The position numbers and the translations under genes are program-made. From NCBI GenBank assembly GCA_015680685.1, contig MNCI01002981.1, positions 157,710 through 221,709 of the forward strand: DNA of 64,000 nt, read 5' to 3'. Within the stretch, counting starts at the first letter, position 1; each line of letters begins with the position of its first letter. Under the pieces are notes generated by a model. The model was not told the DNA's origin, made no database searches, and saw only the letters and a program-made list of their open reading frames with translations. The DNA is from Gnetum montanum. Taxonomy: Eukaryota; Streptophyta; Gnetopsida; Gnetales; Gnetaceae. Positions 23,364-35,830 of the stretch are shown in pieces.

Positions 23364-25349
23364 TTATTGAAATGGGGGATATCCCCCATAACTAAACAGT
23401 TGAGTATGGCAAGGATTAATAAATGGGAAATGAGGATCCTTGCATATTGGAAATATTGAAGCTGGTCCATACTTATCCCCTCGGGGTTCACACACTTGAT
23501 TATAATAAGCATAGTGGGGCACTTTATACGATGTAGTTCCCAGATAACGAGTTGACCCACTATGATGTTTAGGACCATTAGATGGTATGCAAGGATTAGG
23601 CTGATGCCTCCCATGGTTGTGTTCATTGGGCCTTGTGCTTGTTGGAGCATTAGTTGGTGGCCCTGATGAAGTTACATGAGGCATTGGGTTTGAAGGTAAG
23701 GGTACACCACATTGTTGGACTTCTGCTGGGTTGGAAGATGTAGTGGCCTCAGAGTTATGTTGTCCCTTCCTACGACCATGTTTAAAGAAAGGACACCTTT
23801 GATGTTGCTGAGGTTGCTCACTGTTGTTAGTAGTAGTAGCACAAGTGTTGTTCATGGGTTGTTGCGGTGGCACAAAAACCTTAGGAACAGTTGGTGGCAT
23901 TGTGGAAGGAGGGAAAGGATGAGAATGCTGAAAGTTAGGAGGAGTATAAGGTGCACAAGGTGGTGGTTGTGTTGGAGGTATGGGTTGATGGTATTGTGGA
24001 GAATAGTATTGTGGTGAGATAAAGTGTGGTGGCCTGAATGGAGGAACAGGATGTTGAATGTGATAAGCGTTTGAATTCAAAACATGTGAAGGGTGCCTCC
24101 AGTCTAAGGGTGGATTCCCCCACGACTGGGATTGTTGCCACTGTGATCGAACACAGTATCTCTATACAAACTCTGGATGTAACGTGTTTCCCCAATGCTC
24201 ATGTAGATGTAACAGTATTGGGCACTGAGCTTTGGGGTGATCGTATAGGCATATGTTGCATTCATATGTATGATTGGCAGTTGAGCACTTAGTCCCTTCA
24301 TTCCTTCTTTCTGAATGTCTAATGTTTTGTCTTGCTTCTTGGGTGGTCAAAACTCTATCCCCAATGATGTTGATAAATTCTCCACACTTTTGATTCATCC
24401 AGTCCAACATCTTATTGATCTTTGCCTCGGCTTCTTCTAACAATTGTTGTATTGGCAAAGGTGATGTTTCCACCTTGAGATTTGTTGATCTCTCCTTGTT
24501 ATGATCATGGACCTTTGTTGAGTTAATTTTTTGGTCCTGTTGAAGTTTTTCAACACTCTCCCATGTAGCTATTTCTCCTTCTTCTTTTGCTACCCGCTTA
24601 ATAAGCTCTAGGATTTGATGGGTTCGTAGGTTGTATAGTTGACCTCGGGCATACGTTCCTAGGGTCTCTCTTGTTTCATTACGTAGCCCATCAATGATAT
24701 GGTACATTAGCCTTTCCTCGGAAAACTTGTGGCCTGGACAATTGTTTAACAGTGAATAATATCTTTCTAAGGCCATGTCCAAGGGTTCATGTTTTTCTTG
24801 TTTCCATCCTTGGATTTGTTTCCTCAAGGCTGACACTCTTGCGTAGGTTTGATATTTTTCGTTAAAGACCTCTACCATTGTTGACCAGCGTCGTATTGAA
24901 TTTGGTTTTAACGATCTATACCATACTTTAGCTTGGTCAACGAGTGTCATAGGAAAGAGCTTCAGTTTTTGCCAACTGTTATCAATGTTATTCCATGTGC
25001 AGGCATCGTAGAAGGCTAGTAAATGTTGATGCGGATCTAAGTCATAGCCTCCTGAAAATTTAGGAAAGTTATTTAAATCGAGCCTGGGTAGTCGGCTCTC
25101 TTTACGATGCCTACGTGAGATTCGAACAGCCTCTTGTATTTGCGTTAAGCTTGTAGTGGCCAGTGGGGGTTCATCGTCATCGGGTAAGTTAGGCTTTCGT
25201 GTGTTATGATGACGTTGTTTTTGTTCATTCTTATAGGAAACTCCCACTTCAGGTTGTATACTCCAACTTTCATCGTCATATAGCTCATTGGTTCTCCAAT
25301 GAACATCCTCACTAAGTGTGGCGTTATTATCATCTTGTCGGAGAGACAT
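23364..25349 (-). pseudogene. gag: gag polyprotein ORF, 662 codons with one in-frame TAG
   Basis: The start is ATG 25349 (MSLRQDDNN). The frame is open to a TAG at 24162-24164 and then continues in the same frame to 23364. Residues about 95-260 form the gag capsid-like domain (LDLNNFPKFSGGYDLDPH, WQKLKLFPMTLVDQAKVWY, SIRRWSTMVEVFNEKY, LRNETRETLGTYARG). A knuckle CNICLYDHPKAQC (C-x2-C-x3-H-x4-C, one residue short of the canonical CX2CX4HX4C) precedes the stop. The remainder is Pro/Gln-rich. Sister gags have a sense codon where the TAG sits, so a CAG-to-TAG change is likely. No protease motif follows, unlike the 5731 element. Confidence 0.85.
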
Positions 25350-25460
25350 TGTTGTGTGCGAATTTATGTGACTTTTAATAATTTCTTCTTTTTAAGAGAT
25401 ATATCGTTAAGTTCTTTACAGCGACCTTGTATGATATAACTAATCTAGATAACTAGCACC

Positions 25461-25479
25461 ATCCCCGGCAACGGCGCCA
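25461..25479 (-). other. Primer-binding site, tRNA-Asp
   Basis: The plus strand CCCCGGCAACGGCGCCA (25463-25479) exactly matches the 3' end of plant tRNA-Asp with CCA, one base from the 5' LTR. It is a primer site, not a tRNA gene: only the acceptor end is present. Confidence 0.92.
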
Positions 25480-25480
25480 A

Positions 25481-26539
25481 TGATGAGTGGCGAGGTACCC
25501 CTACACTCAACCATACGAAACGAGCGTCGCACGCGCGATCCGGTCGAACTCCGCAGATGGACTAGTTGTGGCACCTAGATAGTTAGCCTTAGGTCGCAGT
25601 TCGCTGTCTTCCCATCTAGACTAGTTTTGCATATGTCACGTATGGTTTAGTCTAGATGAGGTGTATGATGTGTTCTAATTCTAATGCTACTCCTGATGGC
25701 AGTGGAAAATAATTTTAACTAATTCTAAGCTAAGAGGAAAAGGGTAAGAAAATCTAATCTAGCCTAAGTGCGACGAGCAACCGATTCCTTGATCAACCGT
25801 ACACATCTTGGACTTCGTGCACGACTGCCACTGGGACTACCAAGCATAGGCCTAGGTACGCCACTGGGATTACCAAGCGCAGACCCCAAATACGCCACTG
25901 GGTTACCAAGCGTAGATCCCCCTAGCTACACCACTGGGCTACCAAGCAGTCACACTTAAATGCTTGTAATCAAGTCGTACTCATTCCACTTCTAGGAGTT
26001 TCAAGGTGAGAGACTAATCGCGATGAGTAACCGATTCCTTAACTAGCCGTACACACCCGTAGATGCTCATAGTTAAGTCGTACTCACACCGTGCTATGAA
26101 AGCAATAAATAACATTAAATAAATAACAATAAATAAACTAAGTGAATGCTGCAATGATGAAGTAATCTCGATCTTTATTGCTGGTCATGTGCGTGTCCAA
26201 GTACGGCACACTCGAATAAAGACACCTTACAATCACATTCACCACACTGCGGGCAGACACGGGAAAAATTCTAGCTCTGGGGGGATCAAACTGCCAGAGC
26301 TTCGCTACTCTAAAAATGGGATGAAAATGAGGGAGAGCTGCCTCTTATTTATAGAAATTGCGGCTGACTGCAATATCGCGGCCCATGATATATCGCATAC
26401 GCGATATCGCGGTCCATGATATATCGCATACGCGATATCGCGGCCCATGATATATCGCGACCCATGATATAACGTGGGTGCCTTATCGTGGGTGCCTTAA
26501 CGCGACCGCTAGTAATATGAGCAATTTCATGTCTCATCA
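25481..26539 (-). repeat. 5' LTR of the 19712-26539 element
   Basis: It runs TGATGAGTGG to GTCTCATCA on the plus strand. Minus-strand TATAAATA is at 26346-26353. The palindromic array at about 26370-26475 has about one more ~35-bp unit (GATATATCGCATACGCGATATCGCGG type) than the 3' LTR. This accounts for the 36-bp length difference. Confidence 0.94.
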
Positions 26540-26689
26540 AGGTACCAAGGGGGTCAATGTGCAATGAAGAATTTAACTTCATCAATATTCTTATCTTTAT
26601 TTTAATTTTTTTTATTTCTGTTCTTCTTCTTTACCTGTTTAGTCCTCTTCTTTGACACCAACAATGAGTTCACGTTATTTATTGAGACT

Positions 26690-27460
26690 TCAAACTTTTC
26701 TATGAAGATAGGACTACACAAAGGATCTACTCTAAGCCCTTATGTGCATGCCTTTCTTATGTATGAGCTAACTAAAGATATTCAAGATGATATTTCTTAG
26801 TGTATGCTCTTTATTTATGATTTTGTCTTTGTGAATAAATCTAAGGAAATTCTGATTTTGAAAATGGAGACTTAGAGAAACACCATTGAATTAAAGGGGA
26901 CAATGATTAGTAGAAGTAAAGAAAAATACATGGAGCATACTTTTAGTATAAAAGTGAGTAATGAAGACACAAAGATGAAAATCCAAAACTAAGACTTTAC
27001 TCAATGTAAGTAGTTTAGATACTTGGAGTCACTTATTTATATAGATAATGAGATTAACAATGATGTGACAAAAAAATTAAAGTAGATGAAAGAAATAATT
27101 TTGTAACCCTAGTAGTGTGCTTTATGATAGAAAAATCTTTGCAAGGTTGAAGGGTAAGGGCTACAGAACTACTATCAAACATGTAATCCTTTATGGTGTG
27201 GAATACCAACCTATTAAAAAGCATTAGGCTCAATGCATGCATGTGGTAGATATGCATATGCTAAGGTAGACTAGAGAATGCTCCTCTTAGGTTTCTTTCT
27301 TAAAGTTGAGGGAACTGGCAAAGTGGTAGACCAAAATATATTTGGTTTGCTAGCATAAAGAAAGACATCCTAAATTAGGTAGTAATGTTTATTTGGCTTG
27401 TGAATGATGAAAAGAACTCATATAGCCAATTGCACATAGTTGGGATAAGGCTAAGATGAT
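26690..27460 (+). pseudogene. LINE reverse transcriptase fragment
   Basis: Translation gives IGLHKGSTLSPYVHAFLMYELTKDIQ, then CMLFIYDFVFVN, then IELKGTMISRSKEKYMEHTF and FRYLESLIYIDNEINNDV. These correspond to RT motifs of plant non-LTR elements (G-L-x-Q/K-G-S-x-L-S-P; the F-A-D-D-x-V active site; R-S-K-T-E-Y; F-R-Y-L-G). The two catalytic aspartates are degraded (IYD for ADD), and stops follow. A (GATGATGATGA)-like end near 27455-27470 resembles the tails in the neighbouring array. Confidence 0.8.
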
Positions 27461-27849
27461 GATGAACCCATTCATTGGTATTACCTTATTTTTAAGATTA
27501 TTTCAATTCAACTTTTTGTTCTTTTTGTTCTTTGTTAATAGGTACAGTTTTCCTAATTGCAAATTTAGCTATATCTCCAATTTTGAAGATTTATTTTCTA
27601 TTAAATTTTCAAATGTTAGGTATGCATATGTTTTTCAAGATCCGCACATTACTACATAGGTCTTTCTACCATTATTTAATATTTGTAACAAAATACCACA
27701 AGACAAGAATAGTATTTTCATTAGATAAGAGGTAAAAGTTGAATATAGTATTATTTATTTTCAATTTGCTAATAAAAGCATAGATTAACTATTAAACTTG
27801 ATATCAATAAATTACAAGTTTAAAATTGTGTTTTAAGGCATTGCTATAT

Positions 27850-30539
27850 TGTGTTCTTACCTCATCATCATCATCATCCTAGTCTTGTCTCAACAAAATG
27901 GGGTTGGCTACATGAGCTCTTTTTCACTATTTGCCTCTATGAAGAGCTAGATTTTTATTTATTTGCAGTTTCTTCAAATTGTATTCAATTGTTTTCTCCC
28001 ATGTCTTTTTTGGTCTTCCTTTTGATGGCTTTCCTAAAACATTGATTTAGTAATCTTTTTTAACAAGTTCATTGTCTGATCTTCTTTGCACATACCCAAA
28101 CCATCTAAGTCATTATTCTTGTAGTGTATTTGAAGTGGAAGCCACTCAAAGTCTTCTGCTAATATTTATATTATATAGTTTATCTCTTCTAGTAACATTC
28201 AACATCTATCTAAGCATTTGCATTTCTACCTCATTGATTTGTTGTTCATTTCTCTTACATCATCATCATCATCATCCTAGCCTTGTCTAAAAAAATGGGG
28301 TTGAATATCTAAGTTCTTTTTCGTCATTTTCCTTTATGAAGAGCTAGATCTTTATTTATTTGTAGTTCCATCAAATTATCTTTAATTGTTTTTTTCCATG
28401 TCTTCATTGGTCTTTCTTTTGGTGGCTTTCCTAAAATATTGATGTAGCAACCTTTTTTATAAGCTCATTCTTCAATCTTATTTGCACATATCCAAACCAT
28501 CTAGACTATCATTCTTATAACATATCTAAAGTAGAAGCTACTCCAAGTATTTCTCTAATGTTTGTATTATGTAGTTTATCTCTTCTAGTAATATTTAACA
28601 TCCATTTAAGCATTCACGTTTCTACCATAACAATTTGTTGTTCATGTCTTTGATCTCATCATCATCATTATCTTAGCTTTGTTCCAATAAAATAGGGTCA
28701 AATACATAAGTTCTTTTTCATCATTTGCATCTATGAAGAGCTAGATCTTTGTTTATTTATAGTTTATTCAAATCATCTTCAATTTTTTTTTCCAATATCT
28801 TCTTTGGTCTTCCTTTTGGTGGCTTTTCTAGAACATTGATGTAGTTACCTTTTGTTATCCATTCATTGTCCGAAACTATCTAACCTATCATTCTTTTGGT
28901 GTATCTTAAGTACAAGTACCTCGAAGTCTTCCTCTAATATCTATATTATGCAATTTATGTCTTTTGGTAACATTCAACATCTATATAAGCATTTGCATTT
29001 CTTTGTAGTAAACTTTTTTTATAAGTTCATTGTCTGATCTTCTTTGCACATGTCCAAACCATCTAAGTTGTCATTCTTGTAGCGTATCTAAAATAGAAAC
29101 CACTCCAAGTATTTCTCTAATATTTCTATTATGCAGTTTATCTATTCTAGTAACATTTAACATCCATCTAAGCATTTGTATTTCTGCCATACTAATTTGT
29201 TATTCATTTCTCTTACCTCATCATCATCATCCTAACCTTGTCTGAATAAAATGAGGTCAAATACATATGTTCTTTTTTATCATTTGCATCTATGAAGAGC
29301 TAAATCTTTATTTGTTTGCAATTTCTTCAAATCATCTTCAAGTGTTTTTTCTCGTCTCTTCTTTGGTATTTCTTTAGGTGGCTTTCCTAGAATATTGATG
29401 TAGCAACCTTTTATTATAAGTCCATTCTTTGATCTTATTTGCACACATATAAACCATATAAGCTATTGTTCTTATAGTAGCCACTCCAAGTATTTCTCTA
29501 ATGTTTGTATTATATAATTTATCTCTTCTAGTAACATTCAACATCTATTTAAGAGTTCACATTCCTACCATATTAATTTGTTATTCATGCCTCTTATCTC
29601 ATCATCATCATTATCTTAGCCCTATCAGATATATAAGTTCTTTTTTATCATTTGCCTCTATGAAGAGCTAAATCATTTTTTATTTACAGTTTTTTCAAAT
29701 CATCTTCAATTATTTTTTCCCATATTTTCTTTCGTCTTCCTTTTGATGGCTTTCCTGGAACATTGATGTAGCTACCTTTTGTTATCCATTCATTGTCCAA
29801 AACCATCTAACCTATCATTCTTTTAGCATATTCGAAGTACAAGTGCCTCCAAGTCTTCCTCTAATATCTATATTATGCAATTAATGTCTTCTAATAACAT
29901 TTAACATTTATATAAGCATTCACATTTCTACCACACTCATTTGTTATTCGTGGCTCTTACCTCATCATCATTATCGTCCTAGCCTTGTTCTAAAAAAACA
30001 GGGTCAACTATATGAATTGTTTTTCATCATTCACCTCTATGAAGAGCTATATCTTTGTTTATTTGTAGTTTCTTCAAATCATTTTTAATTATTCTTTTCC
30101 ATGTCTTCTTTGATTTTTTTATGGCTTTGTTGAAACATTGATATAGTAAACTTTTTTTATAAGTTCATTATCTGATTTTCTTTGCACATGTCCAAACCAT
30201 CTAAGTTGTCATTCTTGTAGCGTATCTAAAATAGTAGCCACACTAAGTCTTTCTCTAATATTTGTATTATGCAATTTATCTCTTCTAGTAACATTCAACA
30301 TTCATCTAAGCATTTGCATTTTTGCCACACTGATTTGTTGTTCATTTCTCTAACCTCCTCATCATAATCATCCTAGCCTTGTCTGAATAAAATGGGGTTA
30401 GATACCTATGTTCTTTTTCATCATTTGCCTCTATGAAGAGCTAGATCTTTATTATTTGTAGTTTCTTCAAATCATCTTCAATTGTTTTTTCCTGTGTCTT
30501 CTTTGGTCTTTCTTTTGGTGGCTTTCCTAGAATATTGAT
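27850..30539 (-). repeat. Head-to-tail array of about seven 5'-truncated LINE tails, ~360-400 bp period
   Basis: On the plus strand each unit begins with a (TCA)n run and CCTAGNCTTGT, at about 27862, 28257, 28655, 29217, 29599, 29962 and 30355. On the minus strand each unit encodes remnants of a LINE ORF2 tail (LRWFGYVQRRSDN, then GKPSKGRPKKTWEKTIEYN) and ends in a (GAT)n tail. A unit near 28655-29217 is a fusion of two partial copies (junction about 29006). The copies are visibly diverged. The last unit is interrupted by the LTR at 30540. Confidence 0.8.
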
Positions 30540-31564
30540 TGATGAATCATCAATTGGCTGAGATATTGTAGATGCTATGTCATAGATGCTACATTGCATT
30601 TGCGTTGTAGCATCCTTGTCAATGCATTTCAGTTGGTTGCTACATCGTAGATGCTATGTCTCATCTACGATGTTGCATCTATTTGATAAAGTCAATTTTT
30701 GTCCACCAACGATATCGTATCTACAATGTCATATATCTGATATCATAGCACATGCTACGACATCATAGATATAATATTGCAAGATGTGTATAACCTATAA
30801 ATACAACACTTGGGCACAAAAATCTACATAAGTTTGATTCCATCCTTAAGTAGATTCTTGTAGTTTTGGTTTATAGTTTTAGCAATAGAGTGAATGCCCG
30901 CAGTGTTATGTTGAGTAATTGTACAGAATATTTATTCAAGTAAACTATACTTGCGCACAGTTTATGACTACAAATAAAGATTGAGATTGCTTTTCATCAT
31001 TGCAGCATCCACTTAGCTTTATTATTTTACTTAGCATAGTTGTTACTGTTTTCTTAGTTTAATCATTTACATTTCCAAGTACTTTACTTTCTTGTTCATT
31101 AGTAAAGTGAAAGGAGTACAACTAGTTTCAAGCATTTAAGTGTAATTGTTTGGTAATCCTAGTACTGTTATAGCTTAGTTCACCCAGTAGCATAACACTT
31201 GATAATCTAGTAACGGTTACATGAGCCCAAGGTGTGTATGGTACGCTAGGATCTAATGCTCATCACTCTAGGCTAGAGTGGATTTACATTATTGTCATTA
31301 CTTAGATTTAGATTTCTATTTTCAACTTTCATCATGTTTACAACTAGGAGTATTAAAGACCAAACAACATCAATTATCATATGCCTCACTTTAGACTAAA
31401 CCATACGTGATAAAGCTACTACTAGTTCAAGTGGGAAATAATGTCTTGTGATCAATGTTAATAATCTAGATGCCACAACTAGTCTCATCCATGGAATTTG
31501 ACTTGATCATGAGTGAATGCTTGTGATTTGTATGGTTAGGCGTAAGGGTACCTATCGCTTATCA
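30540..31564 (+). repeat. 5' LTR of a plus-strand Athila-like element
   Basis: It starts TGATGAATC and ends CGCTTATCA (1,025 bp, similar to the 19712 subfamily). GATATCGTA/GATATCATA-type palindromes lie at about 30700-30775, TATAAATA at 30796-30803 and an AATAAAG signal near 30974. The primer site follows immediately. It lies in the last LINE-tail unit. The right-hand partner LTR is not found. Confidence 0.85.
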
Positions 31565-31588
31565 TTAGCATCATTGCCATTGATGGTG
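31565..31588 (+). other. Decayed tRNA-Asp primer-binding site
   Basis: TTAGCATCATTGCCATTGATGG aligns with the intact primer region of the 19712 element (sense TTGGCGCCGTTGCCGGGGAT...). Most differences are G-to-A or C-to-T. It marks the element start behind the LTR. Confidence 0.75.
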
Positions 31589-31729
31589 CTAGTTATCTAG
31601 ATTAGTTATATTATAAGTGATTGCTGTAAAAGTATTAATGATTTATCTTTCAGAAAATATTAATATTTTAAGTCATACACGTTATCATATAAAACCATGT
31701 TTTCTTCACATAGGACAATAATGCATCAT

Positions 31730-33800
31730 ATGATGAAAACACTAGTAGGAGAAATGATAGGACATATATTGAGGAAAACTAGAGTAAACAACCACACGCA
31801 GGGGTTTCCTATGCTCATTTAGACCCTTACTACCCTTGAAAACTATGCTCAACTAATGTAGACAATCCTAAAAGAGATGGATTAAGTCCTAGAACAAGGA
31901 GGGCCTCAAGGTCTAGGACCTCCTCCAAACCTTGAAGAGATAAATCAAGGGACCATAGGGGGAGATATAGTAGCCATGTCAATTCTCCTAATTCCCCATC
32001 TTCCTCTTCCTCTTCCATGTCTAGTTTTGACAAGGATGAACATAGGTATAGAAATAGAGATACATTAAGGGGTCAAGACGAAAATAGAAATAGAAATAGA
32101 TGAGATCATCAAAGTGAGCATAGACGAGATCATCGTAATCAGATAAATAGAAATAGAAATTATCACCACGACATGTTTGATGATGATGAACCCTTGTTGG
32201 CTACTAGAAGCATGATGTAGATAATGAAGGTAGTTAGAATACCCCAAAGGCATCAAAGGGAAAGTTGCATCAAAAGGCTTGATATGAATAACATCCCTAA
32301 ACTTGTGGGAGGCTATAACTCTAATCCACAACATTACTTACATGCCTTCCATGATGCCTACACTTTACAAAACATTGAGAGTGAGTGGCAAAAGCTTAAG
32401 CTCTTTCCTAGGATACTAGTTGATGAAGTTGAAAGTTGGTATAGATCGTTGAAACCAAATTCAATCCATTGATGATCCACAATGCTGGAATTCTTCAATA
32501 AGAAATACCAAACCTATGTGAGAGTGTCCAACTTGAGAAAAAAATCCAAGGATGAAGACAAGAAAAACATAAATCCTTGGATGCGACCTTGGATAGATAC
32601 TATTTGCTACTACATAGATGTCCAAGCCATGATTTCTCTCCAAAAGAGTAACTTTTCCACATCATAAGTGGGCTTCATAATCAAACAAGGGAGACCCTTG
32701 GGATTTATTCCCAAGGTTGGTTATTTGAATTGAAAGCCTATCAGATACAAAGGCTAGTTGAGTAGGTGGGAAAAGAAGAAGGAGAGAGCTATGTAAATGA
32801 GAGAATGTAGAGGAATATAGTTGGGATCCAACTCTTTAAAAGAAGGGGATCCATATCTATGATGAGGAAAAAGAAGAAAATCGTGATGAGGTGATTTCAC
32901 AACAAACCTTGCCAATACACAAGTCTATCATTGAGCTTGAAGCAAGGACAGATAAGATGTGGGAGTTAATGAATGAAAAAGTCACAACTTACGTGAAAAC
33001 CTTAGAGGAGAGGGTAGCATAAAAAGGATCAAGTGATCAAAATAAGAAGAGGAAAATGAACAAAGTAATAGGTAGGAACACTTATCGGCAAAAAGGGAAA
33101 ATAATTGTAGGAGAAGACGCTATAGACTCAATGACAGAATAGGATAATGGATGTGACATCTACCAATATGACCATCCAAAGGGCTATTACCTAGTTATGT
33201 TACATCTACATGAGTTTGGGGCTTTTGCTTTGAATCCCAAGTTTGTACAAAAGAAAATGCCTAGGAAATTACCTTACTCACAAGATAATTATAGACAATC
33301 CTACCACCAACTGTACTATTTCAATGGGATTTCTTATCAGCCTCAACACTACTATCAACCACAATGGCAAAACCCACACTCATGGGGGATGCCATCAACA
33401 AACCAGCAATACCCTTAAGACCAACCAGACCTGTATGACTACTATGTTCAACAACTTGTTTTTCCAAATGGTTCTACTTCCTCTACCTCGAATCACTACT
33501 ATCACTCTCTCGAATATCATCAACCCATAGCATCTCTTGTCGGATCAACATCTTGCATCTCTTATCCTCCATGACATCCTCAATATTCTCATACTTCCCT
33601 CTACCATATGTCACCAGCAACACATGAAGAATTGGCATCACAACATCAACAAAAGAATGCCACTTGTGCTACAAACATACACTTAAATGATAATGCTAGT
33701 CGATATCAACCATAGTCTTGAAAACATCCTTTCTTTAAAATAAATTCCACACATGAGCACAAAACTTGTAAACCTATTGGCCCATGTACAACCTTATAAA
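31730..33800 (+). pseudogene. gag: Degenerate gag of the 30540 element
   Basis: Plus-strand blocks match the other gags in order: DDDEPLLATRSM (about 32180), KRLDMNNIPKLVGGYNSNP and WQKLKLFPRILVDEVESWYR (32270-32450), STMLEFFNKKYQTYVRVSNLRK (32478-32545), a knuckle-like CDIYQYDHPKG (about 33155-33190) and the Pro/Gln/Tyr-rich tail (33200-33540). Frameshifts and stops are frequent. Nothing resembling protease or pol follows before about 33840, so the element is truncated. Confidence 0.75.
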
Positions 33801-34203
33801 TGAAACTTGTAGACTTTATAAATGATACTTTGGAAAAAAAATAAGTGGAGAAAATTAATTATTAGTAGGGAGGAAGTTCCCACTTTTAACAAAATCTACA
33901 TTACTTTTCAACATCTATGTTTGAACTTAAAATAGCAAAAGGATTTGAGCTAGAGAGTTTTGGCTTAATACCAATATTTGTATCAAAGTAAGAAAGTGGT
34001 AGCACTTGTGGAAGATCTTCACCTTATCTCTTGTTATTAATCTTACATTAATAATCTTTACCATTAACTATAACCTACTTGTCAACACTATTTTTAATTT
34101 TTAAGTTAATAGTTTTCTTGTTAGACAAGGAAAAACTTATCTTACAAGCTATCTATTCAAGTTGTTTAATATTTTCTCTAGTACCAGTAAAATTATACAC
34201 AAG
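33801..34203. other. AT-rich sequence disrupted by a solo LTR
   Basis: It continues at 34978 after the insertion. No coding signal is recognised. Confidence 0.4.
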
Positions 34204-34208
34204 AGCTT

Positions 34209-34972
34209 TGATGAGTGGCGAGGTACCCTTACACTTAACCATACGAATACGAGCGTAACATGAGCGATCCCGTCGAACTCTGTAGACTAAGTGCCTACAC
34301 GCCTCATGGAACACTTAAGGTTAATTATTCGTTGTCTTTCCAAACTTACTTGTATTTGTCATGGTGTATGGTTAAGTAAGTCCGAGGTATATGATTTTTA
34401 TTGTCTTTTCGGTTTTTATCTCCTATGCTGATAATGTGAAAGGTAAAGAGGCTAATTGGCTAACTCTAACTAACTAACTAAGCCCTAATTAACCTAGCAT
34501 TAGCATCCGTTCCCACTTACCGTTCGCACCTTGAACCAATGCAACCGTGGTTACCAAACGCTAGTCGTTGCTAAGATCACCACGCGTAACGCACGTGCTC
34601 GAAGCGGTCACACTGAGGCACTTAACTAGGAGAGAAGGGTTGAAAGAGATTTAATAACTAATAAAGCATTTAAATGGTAAACAGTAAATAACAGTAAATA
34701 AAATCCTATTTAGCCTATTCCATGCACTGCAAAGTTTATCCAAGAAGTTCGTCTTTATTGCCGTACACAAACATGTGTTCAGGTATAATATTTGCTCGAA
34801 TAAAGATCCATTCACTTTGGAGTTCCTACTGTGGGCACATGGAAAATATTCTTTCTCTTGAGAGGTAAAACTGCCAGAGTTTCGCTAAGGGTATAGATCT
34901 AGATGAGAAACAAAGGGAGAGCCGCCTCTTATTTATAGACTTGGCAACGCACTGCGATATCGCATCCCATCA
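34209..34972 (-). mobile_element. Solo LTR of the 5731-12777 subfamily, TSD AGCTT
   Basis: Plus-strand ends are TGATGAGTGG and CCCATCA. The direct repeat AGCTT flanks it at 34204-34208 and 34973-34977. Minus-strand TATAAATA lies at 34930-34937. At 764 bp it is slightly shorter than the 799/809-bp LTRs. Most of the difference is in the palindromic U3 cluster, which is reduced to one ACTGCGATATCGC block. Confidence 0.93.
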
Positions 34973-35599
34973 AGCTTCTATCTTCTCAAGATTTTTTATT
35001 ATCATTTGATCATTTTTATCATTGACATTAACTTGATATTTTGTATTTTTAATTTTATATTATTTTTTCCTACATTTTTTCTTTTCTACATAATCTTTTT
35101 TCATTCATGATAGCAAATGTCATTCATGATATAGCAAAAGTTGCAAGAATTAGAAAGATTATAATATGTAATTGGTTAAATATAAGTCTTTTCTCCTACT
35201 TGTCAAACCAATTCTTTTATATGATCGAAAAGGTTGATTTCAAAAATGTTTACAAGAACCAAAAGTTGTAGAAATAGACTTGATATGCTTAATGGGATTA
35301 AGAAGACTAATAATTTTTTGCTTAACTTTTTGAAAAATAAATAAAAGATTATATAACTTGACAAAACATGAAACTTTAGCATATTCTTTAGATTGGACAT
35401 CAAAATCTGAAGCCCACTTATGAATGATTAATACTCTATGCTCATGTATAAAAGATCCTAGGGTAAGTTGCACCATCAAAGAATTTCCTAACTTAATAAG
35501 CAGGAAAAAATAAGAATATATCTATCATGAAGGACTTAGATGTCACATTTTTTCATCACATTATTTAACTGTGAAACAAAACTTCGATTACAAGGATCA

Positions 35600-35830
35600 A
35601 AAACCAATTTTGGTGGCTTGAAATGAAAAAAGATGTTGCTGAGTTTGTGGCAAGGTGTTTTACATGTTAGTAAGTTAAGGCTGAACATCAAGTACTAGCA
35701 GATCTTTTACAACCACACCATATTTCAAAATGGAAATGGGATGAGACTGGAATAGATTTTATTGTTGGGTTACCTAAAGTTCTTGAAGGATATGATTCCA
35801 TAATGGTCATAGTTGATAGGTTCAAAAAAA
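35600..35830 (+). pseudogene. Ty3/gypsy integrase fragment (chromovirus-like)
   Basis: The frame reads WWLEMKKDVAEFVARCFTC, two stops, VKAEHQVLADLLQPHHI, WKWDETGIDFIVGLP and YDSIMVIVDRF. This is the end of the H2C2 zinc-binding domain and the start of the integrase core (W-D-x-I/T-x-x-D-F-V-x-G-L-P with the first catalytic Asp, then V-x-V-D-R). It comes from a different lineage than the Athila-like copies. Both ends are abrupt. Confidence 0.8.

Larger units (their letters stand above)
19712..26539 (-). mobile_element. Complete non-autonomous Athila/Tat-like LTR retrotransposon, TSD AGGTA
   Basis: LTRs of 1,023 bp (19712-20734) and 1,059 bp (25481-26539) enclose 4.7 kb. The target repeat AGGTA is present at 19707-19711 and 26540-26544. 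Minus-strand order: 5' LTR, tRNA-Asp primer site, gag ORF, noncoding interior, splice-acceptor module, shortened coiled-coil ORF, polypurine tract, 3' LTR. No protease, RT, RNase H or integrase is seen, so it is non-autonomous and gag-bearing. Its gag frame has only one internal stop, so it looks younger than the 5731-12777 copy. The LTR starts and primer region are shared with that copy, but the U5/R sequence differs, so these are separate subfamilies. Confidence 0.94.

Noticed and set aside
25461-25479. tRNA-Asp-like sequence as a tRNA gene
   Set aside because: Only the 3' acceptor end and CCA are present, and it sits one base from an LTR. It is a primer-binding site, as is 11960-11977.
35200-35480. 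Minus-strand 66-79 codon ORFs as transposon coding sequence
   Set aside because: AT-rich, Phe/Leu/Lys-rich translations with no motif that I can assign.
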